Assembly (NCBI GenBank): GCA_029747015.1
Contig: JAKOGI010000328.1
Coordinates: 295,001 to 359,000, forward strand
Origin: Carnegiea gigantea
Lineage: Eukaryota; Streptophyta; Magnoliopsida; Caryophyllales; Cactaceae
Reading direction: 5' to 3'
Length of the DNA: 64,000 nt
In this document: in pieces, positions 48,558 to 59,128 of the stretch
Numbering within the stretch: the first letter of the stretch is position 1
Layout of the letters: every line of letters begins with the position of its first letter
Translations under genes and position numbers: made by a program
Notes under the pieces: generated by a model
Told to the model about the DNA's origin: nothing
Seen by the model: the letters and a program-made list of their open reading frames with translations, nothing else
Databases searched by the model: none

Positions 48558-51500
48558 TCAGGGATCAAAGCCATATCCAACCACAAGAGTGATGGCAGCT
48601 ACCATGCATACAAACAAAAGGGGGAATCCATCCTGTACTTTTCTTTCCACTTTTCTTCTTCTAAGGATTGCCTGCATTTTATTTGAACAAACACAAAAAT
48701 TTAAAGCTACATCAATAAACAATTAGGTGATGCCAAAAAAGATCCAAGTTTGAATCTTAGTAGGAGCTCTTCCTTTTTATGCCTTCCCCTCCCCTTCTGT
48801 TTTAGTTTTGTTTTTTAGGTTTTTTTCCTTTTTTTTTTTGGGGGGGGGGGGGTTGAGGTTCTCTCTCCTTAACCGCCACCTCCAAAGATCCATGGATCCC
48901 CTTCAAGGTGGGAGGCGTAACTCCTTACGTCTCTCTAAAGGAGAGGCACTGGGTTATGGGCTAGGAGAGGGCAAAGGAGATCACATTCCATCCGGTACCA
49001 ACATGAGAACGCAAGAATGCTTTTTTATTACATTATCTCTTCCATAATATAGAAGTTTGAGGTTCGATTCCCATTTGGTAATGTCAGTCTCCCTCCCCTC
49101 CCAAATTTATATATGAATTCCGTGTATTTTTTTCTCGTTTGTGTGGGGAAAAGCCCATCATGTATTCTTCTTAAGCTGTGAGAGTTGAGCCTATCCTAAT
49201 CAAGTATCGGCTTCCCTTGATCAAATTACCGGGACTTGCCCTATGCATGAGCCCTTATAGGCCTCACAAAGTCTACAGTCCTGGTTTGGCATGAAGAAGA
49301 CATGTAAGCTACATGGGAATATGATAAAGAAAATGGATGTTACCATTTCATGTCGCATTTTCTCACTGTCTTGAATGGCCAGCATCTTCTCTTCTGTCAA
49401 CTTTGAAATCATTGCTTCAGCCTGTTCAGTCCACAGAGCAAGCCTTGGTCATGTCAATGCATGAAATAAAGAAAATCCAGGTGAAATGTGTTAGTGCCAC
49501 AAGTTACTCCCGTCCTCTTTTTTTTTTTGTGGTGGTTTTTTTTTGGGGGGGGGGGGGGGGGGGGAATGGTTCGTTGTTGTCTCTCATACAGAAATATGCA
49601 GGGGATTCTCTTCCAAAAAATGCAGTCAACCAGAGCACTAAATCACATTGAAGATGAAGTTATAATGAAACTTGCATCAAAAAACAATATAGAGGGGATT
49701 TTCCAGCATAAGCATGCATTCACTAGGGAAAGACCATAAAAACAAGGAAATATGGTTCTCCCAGCGCAAATGTCTCTTTCCCATGTTTCTTTAGAAAGAA
49801 TTTGTTATGGTAATTCTCCTAATAATATAGCATTTTGCTCAATTACTTTCTCAAATTCTTTCCTCTTGCACTTTTCCTCAACAAAAACACCATATACAAG
49901 GAAAAGGAGACATAAATGGAGGAAAATGAGACCATAACACAACAGAAAATTTAGCACCATTTCAAATGCTTTACAGGATTTCCTTCTTCGGTGGCAGATT
50001 GGGATAACACAAACGTATAGAAAACTGACCAAGAGACTACCAGACAGCTACGAACAGAGACTTCATAGCTGAATTTTGGCAAGGCCAAGTAATCAAAATC
50101 ATTTTTAGTTGTGAAGCAGATTATTCTCCAAGGATCAGCATAGAGCACACTCCAAGAGAGTAGAAGCAATGGATTGGCAAGTATCATAGGTGGCTTGTTT
50201 TGAACAAGAAATGCGGATCTTTTTCCCCAGGGAAGAGGGGATAAGAACGGCAAAGCAACAGTTACTGCTGCAAAATAATGTGAAGCAACTGACCTTGCTT
50301 ATCTTTGATTCAAATTCCTGTATGTTTGATTTCATTTCTTCAATCTCCTTGAACAGTTTCTGTTCCTCCTCACCCATTTCACCTATTGGAATTCTAGGCT
50401 CCAATGCTATTGGTTCATCATTTGTTCTGGATATTGAATCCATAACCTTGGTAACTTCTGACTCGACATCTTTTGATATAATTGAGTCAGCAGACTTTGT
50501 TGCTTCTATTTTCAGATTCTTAATTGGTTCTAATTTAACATCCTGAACTGGTAAAACATCTGTATTCTTCATGGGCTTCAAATCCTCGGTTTTCACCATT
50601 TTGGATCCCATTTGTTCGTCAGCCTGTACCAGTAGAAACCATAAAAGTGTCAGCGGCAACTCAGGGTTACTTGTGACAGTTGAAAACCAAAAGAATGAAA
50701 AGGTCCTCTTCAACTGAAGAGGAAATCATAAAATACTACAATAAGCTCCCTTGATTGGAAAGATTATCCAAGAAACAATGTAAGGGTGTAAAAGATGATT
50801 CCTGGATCGATCTCTATCCTAATGAAAATGGCACACAGTTCAATCAGCCCCAAAGTATAGGAGCACAAGGAAGATTGAACCAAGTGTGCATACAGCATGA
50901 TTGAAAAAGAAAGGTCTTAACCCATGAAACTACTAATTTCAGTTTAGCGGAATCCCATAAAGATGTACCTGCTGCTCCTTCAGTGTGCTATTGATGGATG
51001 GCACCTCCTGGGACTGGGACTGGGACTGGGACTGGGACTGGGACTGCTGTGGCATAACAAGGAACACTCGCAATTTGCTCTCTTCAATGCCTTCTCCACC
51101 TCCTTTAGGGAACTGCACCCAAAAAAAAAAAATAAAAAAAATATAATGAACAGGAGATTATAGTTATGTTACTGGACTGATAAAATGGAAAGGTTCGCAT
51201 TTCAAATCAACAATGAACTCCTACCATCTCAGATGTTACATCCTCCTCTTTTGTTTCTGCAGTAACAATCCTGCTTTGAATCAAAAACTTGTCTTTGCAT
51301 GTCATATCTGGCGGAGCTTGTTTTAGAGCTTGCATTATGACTGCATCAATGCCAAAAAGAGAGCGACTGTCAATGAAAAGACTAAAAAGCCAAAAAGCTG
51401 AGATCCACATCTTGGTCCCTACAAAAGATGCATAGCTTTACTTCCACCGTTTAATCATGATCACAAAATCATAAGATGATCTCCTTCCAAGAAGGATTTT

Positions 51501-52444
51501 GTAAATTTATGGTTCAACTTGGGAGTTCCCCAGAGCAATTTCATATTTGTGTCCAAATATCCGGCATGGCTACTTTAATCTAGAGTGAAAAGCAGGGGCA
51601 ACATATAAGCTTGCAACTATTATTTTGTGAGTTTGGACAAGCATGCACTGTACCTATTACCCACAAAGACAGCCACCTCAGCACCTCTAGAAGTTCTTCC
51701 TTCATCTACATGCTTTCAAAGATACAAGACCAACATCGTTAAAGCAAAATATACTAAGTCTTAGAATGGCATACCGATAAATTCAAGAGCTGCTTTTGGT
51801 TGAAGGACTCCAACATTTGGCCGTACACAGTATTTCTTTGGTGACGTAGTTTTAACCTGCAATGATGATATCACAATTTGGTCACTAGACCAAATCTTCA
51901 CATGATTATGCGATACCTTGACCACCCAACATAGGTCCCATTGCAGTAGCTGCAAGGGGCGTTGCGTGAGGTCAAGATGTACGTAGTTCTACCCCTAATA
52001 GGATCTGCCGAGAACGCTATTTCCCCCACATCATCATAGCATTGAAACATAGGGGAGTATTTTGGGCACAAAATGGCAAACTATGAGTACTAGAACTACA
52101 TATCTACTAAAATTGTACCTTGAAAGCAACATGGAGGTCAGTTTTGTTGTGAAGCCGCACTGTACACCTGCTCTGTTTGTTCAATACAACTACATTGACA
52201 ACACCAAAATACAAATGTTTCAAAACACATTACTATCATCATCATACACAAAGTTCAATCCCAATCAAAAGACATAACTAGCATTAGAAACTGGGCATAA
52301 TTAGCATGAAGTTCAGTCATTTCCCAACATCAACAACACCTAGTAACAGTAGATTTCATTGGTCACTAAGCATTAGAACAAAAGATAAAATGACTTACTG
52401 ACAAACTTCATTTCACGAGGTTGAATATCCAGAAAGTTACTCAT
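48558..52444 (-). CDS. VAP27/VAP2-type vesicle-associated membrane protein, 326 aa
   Basis: ER membrane tether of the VAMP-associated protein family, which binds FFAT-motif partners and links ER with plasma membrane, endosomes or the cytoskeleton. Exons on the minus strand: 52444-52399, 52189-52119, 51856-51775, 51340-51225, 51112-50969, 50623-50294, 49421-49344 and 48671-48558. The MSP domain fills about residues 4-125, with the FFAT-binding block K-T-T-S-P-K-K-Y-C-V-R-P-N and the segment A-P-P-D-M-T-C-K-D-K-F-L-I-Q. Next come a Gln-Ser repeat (residues 128-139), an acidic/lysine linker, a probable coiled coil (about 230-285), and a C-terminal membrane anchor (about 305-322, G-F-P-L-L-F-V-C-M-V-A). 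That anchor and the long linker fit the Arabidopsis VAP2-1/2-2 type better than short VAP27-1. Introns 6 and 7 contain oligo-T/G tracts (+ strand). Confidence 0.9.
51011..51046 (-). repeat. Coding minisatellite, six CAGTCC units (Gln-Ser)6
   Basis: Six perfect GGACTG hexamers on + (CAGTCC on the coding strand) encode alternating Gln-Ser right after the MSP domain of the VAP protein. Being in-frame multiples of six, length changes would not break the protein. Confidence 0.95.
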
Positions 52445-52942
52445 GATTTCTTGCTATGATCATACACTATGAGCAAACCCTGCAATCATCAAGATGATGA
52501 GAACCAAAAGACATTAATATTCAGCCAACTCTAAGGAAGTGCACCAGTAAAATATTGTGATAATTGCAGAAAACATGACATCATTGATACCAAAACACAT
52601 TTGAAATAATTTCCACACACACCCCAGAAATTTTTTTTAAAGAAATATCCCGACCAAAAAAAAAAAATTTACAATTTTCCTACGATTAGAAAAATTAATA
52701 TTGCAATGGGCAAATTCGGATCCGCCATTACGATCACAAGAGAGAAAGAGGGCAAAAGGGGTTACCAGAAGATTCAACGCCCAGAAAAAAATGCATATAG
52801 AAGTACCCAAAATTGTTTACCAAAAAGAAAAAAGAAAAAGGGTTTTCGGAAAAATGGCAATTGAAAGCTCGAAGATGGATTGCATTCACTGCAAATGGAC
52901 CTGATTCACTCTGAGATGCAAGCTGATTAACCAACGTAAAAA

Positions 52943-52986
52943 TGTGTGTGTGCGTGTGTGTGTGTGAGAGAGAGAGAGAGAGACAG
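52943..52986. repeat. (GT)n(GA)n microsatellite upstream of the VAP start
   Basis: A TG run passing into a GA run, about 500 bases upstream of the VAP ATG. On the gene strand it reads CT then CA and may lie in the leader or proximal promoter. Confidence 0.85.
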
Positions 52987-53029
52987 ACAGAAATCATACA
53001 GTTGTTGAGGGCGAATTATCGGTAAAGTT

Positions 53030-55015
53030 CTGACAATCTTACAGGAGGAAAGAATGTTGAATGAAATTGAATTGGGTAAGGTACAGTTTGTGATCGATCG
53101 TCGCTCAATGATGAATCAAATTATTTGGATTAGGGATGGAAAACCTAATACTGATCTGAGCATCTGCGAAACATCATTTTCGCGATCAATGTTTGTTTTG
53201 TTCGCGCCATCTTCTTTGTTTTCCTAATCGTCGTCGACTTTTAATTAATGAAGCGTCACTGCAATTCTGGTGGAAGCAATCTCGACTTCGGGCTCTTATG
53301 AAACTCAGCCGGTTTGTTGAGCCCTGAGGTTCAACTCGGTAAAAGCTTGGCCTTAGTTCGAGTCAATTGAACTTGGATCGAGTTGAGCTCGGGGTCGAGT
53401 TTAATGAGCTCAACTTGATTCGATTTGGTTTGGCTCAGGTTAGCTCAATTAATTTATTTTTTTTAGCACTTTTTGCGGATTGTGGAGAGGATGAAATTAT
53501 CATTATGAATATTCAAATTTCATTGCAACCTCTATCTTTTGAATTCGATGGAAAAATCTAGAAATTAACCTTGATTTACCCTTCAATTTGTAAACTCTAT
53601 AAGCAACAACAAAAAAGAATCTCGAGCCAAATCTGAACTAAGTTTTGAGCCGTGAAATGTGCATCCGAATCGAGATCAAGCCTAAACATGAAGAGTTCGA
53701 TGAGTTCCGTGCTGAGCCCAAGCCAAGCCCCTATATAGTAAGCGAAGCCTGAGCTGCCTTGACTCAATGTATCCCTACGAATACAAGTTATATTATATAG
53801 TTGGCGAACTTTTGGATTACCCTCTTTTTTATTTTAGTACGATATTGAAATCATTAATCGTTATATTTGACGTTTTATTCACTTTTTAAAATTGAAATCG
53901 AATTCTTAAAGAGTTACTCAAACCTTCACATCCAAAGTACTAATTCATACCGTTACTTATCACCCTTTTACCTAGCCTGTTATAATTACTTATTATTCTT
54001 TACTACATATTGCTTTTCATCACTAATTTACACGGCTTGACTAAACATGATGGAAATACATTTTTCTTCAAATCTAAAGTATCTAAGCAATTGATTTTGA
54101 AAGTGAGTAAAAAAATTTTTACAAGTTCGAATCCATCTAAAAACTGACAAACTAACTTGAATTTCAATTTAAATTTGATACTGCATAAGAGGGAAAGGCG
54201 TTGGGGTTGTTCATCCATAAATACATCAGTACTTGTCAAACCCAACCGTATGAACTCACAATTACGGAACGGCCCACAAAAAATAAAAATTGTGGCCCAA
54301 CAACCCTCCAACCAAAACAAAAAGGAAAAGGAAAAAAAAAAAAGAAAACAGGAGGTGCGAGGCACAGCCTGGCAATGGCAGGTGATCTATCTCGTTGCAA
54401 CAAAGTTAGCCACGTGACGTCAGCATCCACTCAGATCCCCCCTTTTTCTTTTTCTTTTTTTTGGGGGGGGGACTTGGAAACCAAACGAACTGAAATTGTA
54501 CTTGTACTACAGAAATGAAAATAAAATAAAAAACGCACATCCCAGAATTGACAAGTAGATCAAAACTAATATGTATATTATATTCTTAAGGGCATATATT
54601 CATACGAATCACATTTCATATATATATTATATTAAAATTTTAATATATAAAAAGTACAGGTGCAAAAAATATATATACATGTGAATTTATCGTAATATTT
54701 TTTCTATTCGGTTAACCAAACTGAATTTTTTTAAAAAATCAAACTGGTTAATTGATTTCTCGATTCGATTTGTCAATTTTTTGATTTCAGTTTTTTTGGT
54801 CACCCCTAATCACCCACTCAGAAAATAAAAAAGTAAAAAAAATAAAAACAAAAAATAAAATAAATAAACACCAACACTATGAGACTCTGCGTCTCTGATA
54901 GGCTTTTTTTTGGTTTTTTTGATGCTGAATTTCGGCAGTGTAGCATTTAAGCAGCAGAGTTTTCCTCTTTTTTTGTTTATATTTTGTATTTTATTTATAT
55001 TTTAATTTTAACATT
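53030..55015. other. Divergent spacer between VAP and ACP
   Basis: No gene is seen. At 53280-53780 there are GAGTTCGAGCT/GAGCTCAA-rich sequences typical of plant foldback repeats. At 54690-54815 GGTTAACCAAACTG...GGTCACCCCTAAT looks like the end of an element related to that at 16936-17457. A T8G8-type tract is at 54455-54470. Confidence 0.5.
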
Positions 55016-55019
55016 TAGG

Positions 55020-55027
55020 TATAAATA
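55020..55027 (+). promoter_or_regulatory. Putative TATA box of the ACP gene
   Basis: TATAAATA about 150 bases before the ATG at 55174, followed by CT-rich leader sequence. Position and sequence fit a core promoter; not proven. Confidence 0.6.
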
Positions 55028-55173
55028 ACAATTTCACACTCTTCGTATTCTCCGTCTCCCACTCCCAATTTAAACCCTGAGTGTGTGTTCTCCCTTCTCT
55101 CGCCCATCTTCACTTTCTCCGTCCGCAGCCTCTTTCTCTCTCCTGCTATCTCGCTCTCCAATCTCAGTCTCCA

Positions 55174-57812
55174 ATGGCTTCCATCACCGGATCGTCGATC
55201 TCTTTCGCTGCTTGTCCTACATCCTCGGTAAAATCCTCTCTTTCGGCTTGATCTCTAGGTTTTCACTCACGATCTGATGATTTTTCTTTATTTCTCGGCT
55301 TCAATGGTTTCATACTTACGTGGATTAGGTTTTTTATGTGACGATCCGATGGTTTTTGTTCTTGTTATTGTGATCTCATTTGTTCTGAATCTTGTTCGCG
55401 TTGATTGTCATGTAAATTTAGGCTTAAGAATTCACTTTCAAGCTAATTTTCTGGTTGCATTTGAGAGTTTGTCTTTGTTCCGGTGATATTTGCATTTGTG
55501 ATATTGTTCAGAAAGTTTATGACTTTTTGTTACTTTTGTTTTCAGCATCTGCGCGGGCCACAATACTTTTTGTTGGACAGATCTGCTTAATTTTGTTTGT
55601 TCTGATTAATTTTGACACTTATTAGATTATTAGATTATTGATTCTTCTTCATGATGTGTTGATTGGTTTTTGTCAATCCCTGAAATTATTTGTGACCAGT
55701 AATTTCACTGCTTTTGGTCATGGGCGTATTCTGCATTCAGCAATTTTTGTTTGCGTGGTTTTTTTTTTGGGGGGGGTCTATTGCATGTAATTGTTTCATG
55801 TAAAGGTCCGAGTTTGTTGATGATCTACAGCAGATTTACCCCATGAAAATTAGGGACAGTAAGGATTTTGAGAATGCACACAGTGTTGGATTCATCTTGT
55901 TGTGGGTATATAAATTCCACCTTTTGCATATGTTTTGACTGCTTTTGCAAATATGTCGTTGATTTGTAGTGAATGGAAGCTGTGCCTCTAGTTGTACATA
56001 TGGATTAAATGGACTATAAAATCTGTTTGCTTATTATTGTACTCAATGAGATTGATGAACTCTTGCCGTGTCTGATTTTGTCCACAGTTGACAACCAAGA
56101 ATTATGGCTTGAAGCCATCAGTTTCATTTGTGAGGACTGGAGTTCCAAGCTTTCGCTCAGCACCTCTACGTCTCCGGATCTCTTGCGCTGTATGGTTCTC
56201 CCGTCCACATTTTATTTTCGTTGCATTTTGGGAACCTGAAAATTTGAGATTTGTGTGGACCTTGATAAGTCAATCACATAAGCTGTTTCACTTGGACCTT
56301 GGTTTTACCCTTGCATATACCCTTGTTGGATGCACTGCATTCAGACATGGGCACAACAATTGGACAAGTGACACTATCTGACACTTGTATCAATGCACAG
56401 GGAATGAAAATTATACCACAATCATGTTACTCTCAAGCGAACTTCTAGCCTGTATCTTAATGAGTATATGTTTTGGTCTGCTTGAGCAGGCAAAACCAGA
56501 GACAGTTGAGAAGGTTGGTGCTATTGTCAAGAAGCAGCTGGCATTGACAGAGGGGCAAAAAGTTTCTGGTGAAACAAAGTTTTCAGAACTTGGTGCTGAT
56601 TCTCTGGACACAGTAAGTTCTTTAGTTATTTCTTTGCTGATATGACAATTGTCAAAGCAGATTTTCACCCTGTTTGTTAGCTATTAGCTATTTGTATTAG
56701 CTGGTAGTTGTCAGCTGTTTGAACTAGCTGTTTGAACTAGCTGTTTGTTGAAAAATTGTTTGATAAAATTAGCTGTTTCTGATAAAGTTGTGAGACAAAA
56801 AGCTAATTCTTCAAAAAGCTCTCATAGAATTAGTTTTTTCAAATTAACTTTTTGGACCCAAAAAACTATTCTAAAAAGCTCTTTCAGCAAACATTCAAAT
56901 TAGTTTTTTATTTGTTCAAATAGTTAATTCTGATCAAAAAAGCTCTTTTTGGCAAAAAAAACTCTTCAAAAAGTTATTTGTCAAACACCCCCTTCTTACT
57001 CTATTGCTATCCCTGATTTGTGCATGGGAAAGTGCATTCTGAAAGGAAAAAAAGGGGTGAGCCTTCAGTGTCCAACAGTTCCTTGTCTGACCTTGGGTCA
57101 TGAGTGCGGAGCCGCACATATCTTTGTCACTCCCGAGGCCCTTGCTCATTTTTGTTTCTGAAAAAAAAAAAAATCTTCATGATTTCAGAAGGATGGCCTA
57201 GCGGGAAAATACTCACCTCTCAAACAAGGGAGGTGGGTTTGAGTCCCACTTGAGGCATATGGGAATCTTCCCTCCCTTTACTTCCTCCCCATCTCCCACA
57301 CTTTCTGCTGCTGCGGTAGTCCTAGTGAGATATGGGATCCTAGTTGAGCTAACGTATGTAGAAAAAGTGGGGTGAAAGTGCTGAAGCAGTGCTAAAACCT
57401 AGTCGTCTTTTCTCACCTTGGTATTTATATGATTGAGAAGAGATTTTTATGTTGGTTCTTCAAAATGCTTGGTTCCACCGTGCTTCCTATGTGGGAAATC
57501 CTCTTGCCTGGTGCAGAAACTGGGTTTGCATCTGATAATGTAATTATGATCTCTTATGATCCATAGTTGGCGTTTGTGAATCGAAGATTTGGAGTTGTAG
57601 AGATTTATATTTGTAATCGGAAACAAGTAGCTGTCTGCCTCCGGCGCCGCATGAATTCTTAAGCTGTTCTATTTTAATTTTTGTAGGTTGAGATTGTGAT
57701 GAAGCTTGAGGAGGAATTCGGGGTCAATGTTGAGGAGGAAAAGGCCCAATCTATTACAACTATTGGAGAAGCAGCAGAACTCATTGAGAATCTCAAGGCA
57801 AAGGCAGACTAG
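55174..57812 (+). CDS. ACP: Plastid acyl carrier protein precursor, 134 aa
   Basis: Carries growing acyl chains on a 4'-phosphopantetheine arm during chloroplast fatty acid synthesis. Exons: 55174-55227, 56088-56189, 56490-56612 and 57687-57812. Residues 1 to about 52 form a Ser/Arg-rich, acid-poor transit peptide ending I-S-C-A. The mature part starts A-K-P-E-T-V-E-K-V. The attachment serine is Ser90 in L-G-A-D-S-L-D-T, at the end of exon 3, and exon 4 begins [12 protein letters not shown]. The length and four-exon layout are typical of plant ACP genes. Intron 3 is swollen to 1,074 bases by a MITE and a SINE-like element. The isoform cannot be assigned. Confidence 0.95.
56666..56993. mobile_element. 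MITE of the TTAGCTGTTT family in ACP intron 3
   Basis: The left end CCCTGTTTGTTAGCT and the complement of the right end (GGGGGTGTTTGACAAA) form related inverted termini. The interior is rich in AGCTGTTTGAACTAGC and its partner AAAAAGCT. Third copy of the family seen in the TIR1-like intron. Non-coding; ends approximate. Confidence 0.6.
57187..57415 (+). mobile_element. tRNA-like SINE in ACP intron 3
   Basis: A box A match TGGCCTAGCGG (57194-57204) and a box B match GGTTTGAGTCC (57236-57246), about 32 bases apart, form a tRNA-type Pol III promoter. They are followed by roughly 170 bases of unrelated body. A folded tRNA is not evident and no clear poly(A) tail or target duplication was found, so a degraded SINE is the best reading. 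The 3' boundary is a guess. Confidence 0.5.
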
Positions 57813-58151
57813 AGTAGAACCTAAGGTTCTCCACCTGCGTGTGAGAGTATTGGAGTGTAGGATTGAGTATTTAATGTTTGTTTTGGTGAACTAGTCTTTT
57901 CTCTTTCTTTTTTTCCTACAGTTTTTAGACTATGTGTTGAATGTTTTGCCTAATATATGAGATTGGTCGGCTTGTATTAGCCGCCGTATGTTTGGCATGA
58001 TTATCCCTTGCATCAGTGTTACTTTTCAAAAGGGGCCGATATTCTCGCGAGCCATATGTTTAGCATGTTTTTCCCTTGCATCAGTGTTACTTTTTGAAAG
58101 GGCCTGATTTTCTCATGTTCAGAAGATGAATTACGTCTGTATTGGGCCTTG

Positions 58152-58566
58152 TGTCACGGATAAGATGAGAGAGTCATGGGTTTATATGTGGCGGTGTTGC
58201 ACATTCCATCATACCGGCTTTTTGCGAAAAGAGTAATGGCCAACCCAGACCCGATGTCGATATCTCATCAGCTGTTCCGACGGGAATGGGGTAGGTAGGG
58301 GGGTCCCATCTGTGACATAGGCTTTTTGCGAAAAGAGTAATGGCCAACCCAGACCCGATGTCGATATCTCATCAGATGTTTCGACGGGAATGGGGTAAGT
58401 AGGGGGTCCCATCTGTGATATGGGGGCGTCACAGGATTGGGTGTGGGAATATCACGGATAAGAGTCCCACATCGGATAAGTGATGGAAAGGTCGTGAGTT
58501 TATAAACGGTTACGCTGCACACCTCATTAGACCCGCCTTTTAGAGAAAGAGTAATAATCCGTGACA
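58152..58566. mobile_element. Solo LTR with internal 104-bp tandem duplication
   Basis: It starts TGTCACGGAT and ends ATCCGTGACA, the TG...CA ends with perfect 10-bp inverted repeat usual for an LTR, and CTTG borders both sides (58148-58151 and 58567-58570). Inside, CTTTTTGCGAAAAGAGTAAT through the GGTAGGTAGGGGG region is repeated once with a 104-base period (58217 and 58321). TCCCACATCGG near 58461 is common in plant LTRs. No internal retrotransposon genes remain, so it probably arose by LTR-LTR recombination. Confidence 0.7.
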
Positions 58567-58571
58567 CTTGG

Positions 58572-59128
58572 AGAACGTACGATGTGATTTGACTCTTCAG
58601 TGTCCAAGTAATGCTTTTTCTTCGTATTTTCAACTTTGGGTTGGACCTGGTAATCTTTGAACATCAGTGTAAGGCATTTGGATTTAAATTTTGCTATTAG
58701 CTTCGGAATAGACTTAACATAAGGATGACGAACTGAGTTAAGCTCCTAAACTCGCTCCATTTAATTATGATGGACACCTTCTACACGTAACCTTCCAGAA
58801 CAAACACCCCAACATAACTAACCTTCACATCCCTCACACCCATCACAATTCACTGTTGTTGCCCAACCAATTCCAAACGTCTTAAAGATGACTTCATATC
58901 CATCACATTATAAGCTCAGAGAAATTCGAAGCACTAATTGAGAAAAGAAGTTACAAGTTAGCATATCTTTGAAATATACATCAATTATCAACAACTCGAC
59001 TGGAAGTCCACCCACCTCAGGGCATTGAAAAAGTTAACGGATTTTTATTTATGCATGCCACAGTCATTAGCAATTCTATTTACAAAACTAAAACAGTAGG
59101 CAAGGTTTACACAGGAGAAGTTTCCTTC
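58572..59128. other. Spacer between solo LTR and the 7TM gene
   Basis: No coding signal. The right part probably holds the 3' UTR of the minus-strand seven-TM gene that ends at 59129. Confidence 0.45.

Noticed and set aside
49055..49075. GAGGTTCGATTCCC, a perfect Pol III B box
   Set aside because: No box A at the right distance and no tRNA fold, so neither a tRNA gene nor a SINE can be supported.
57190..57260. Possible tRNA gene
   Set aside because: Boxes A and B are present, but I could not form a full acceptor stem and cloverleaf, and the sequence continues as a SINE-like body.
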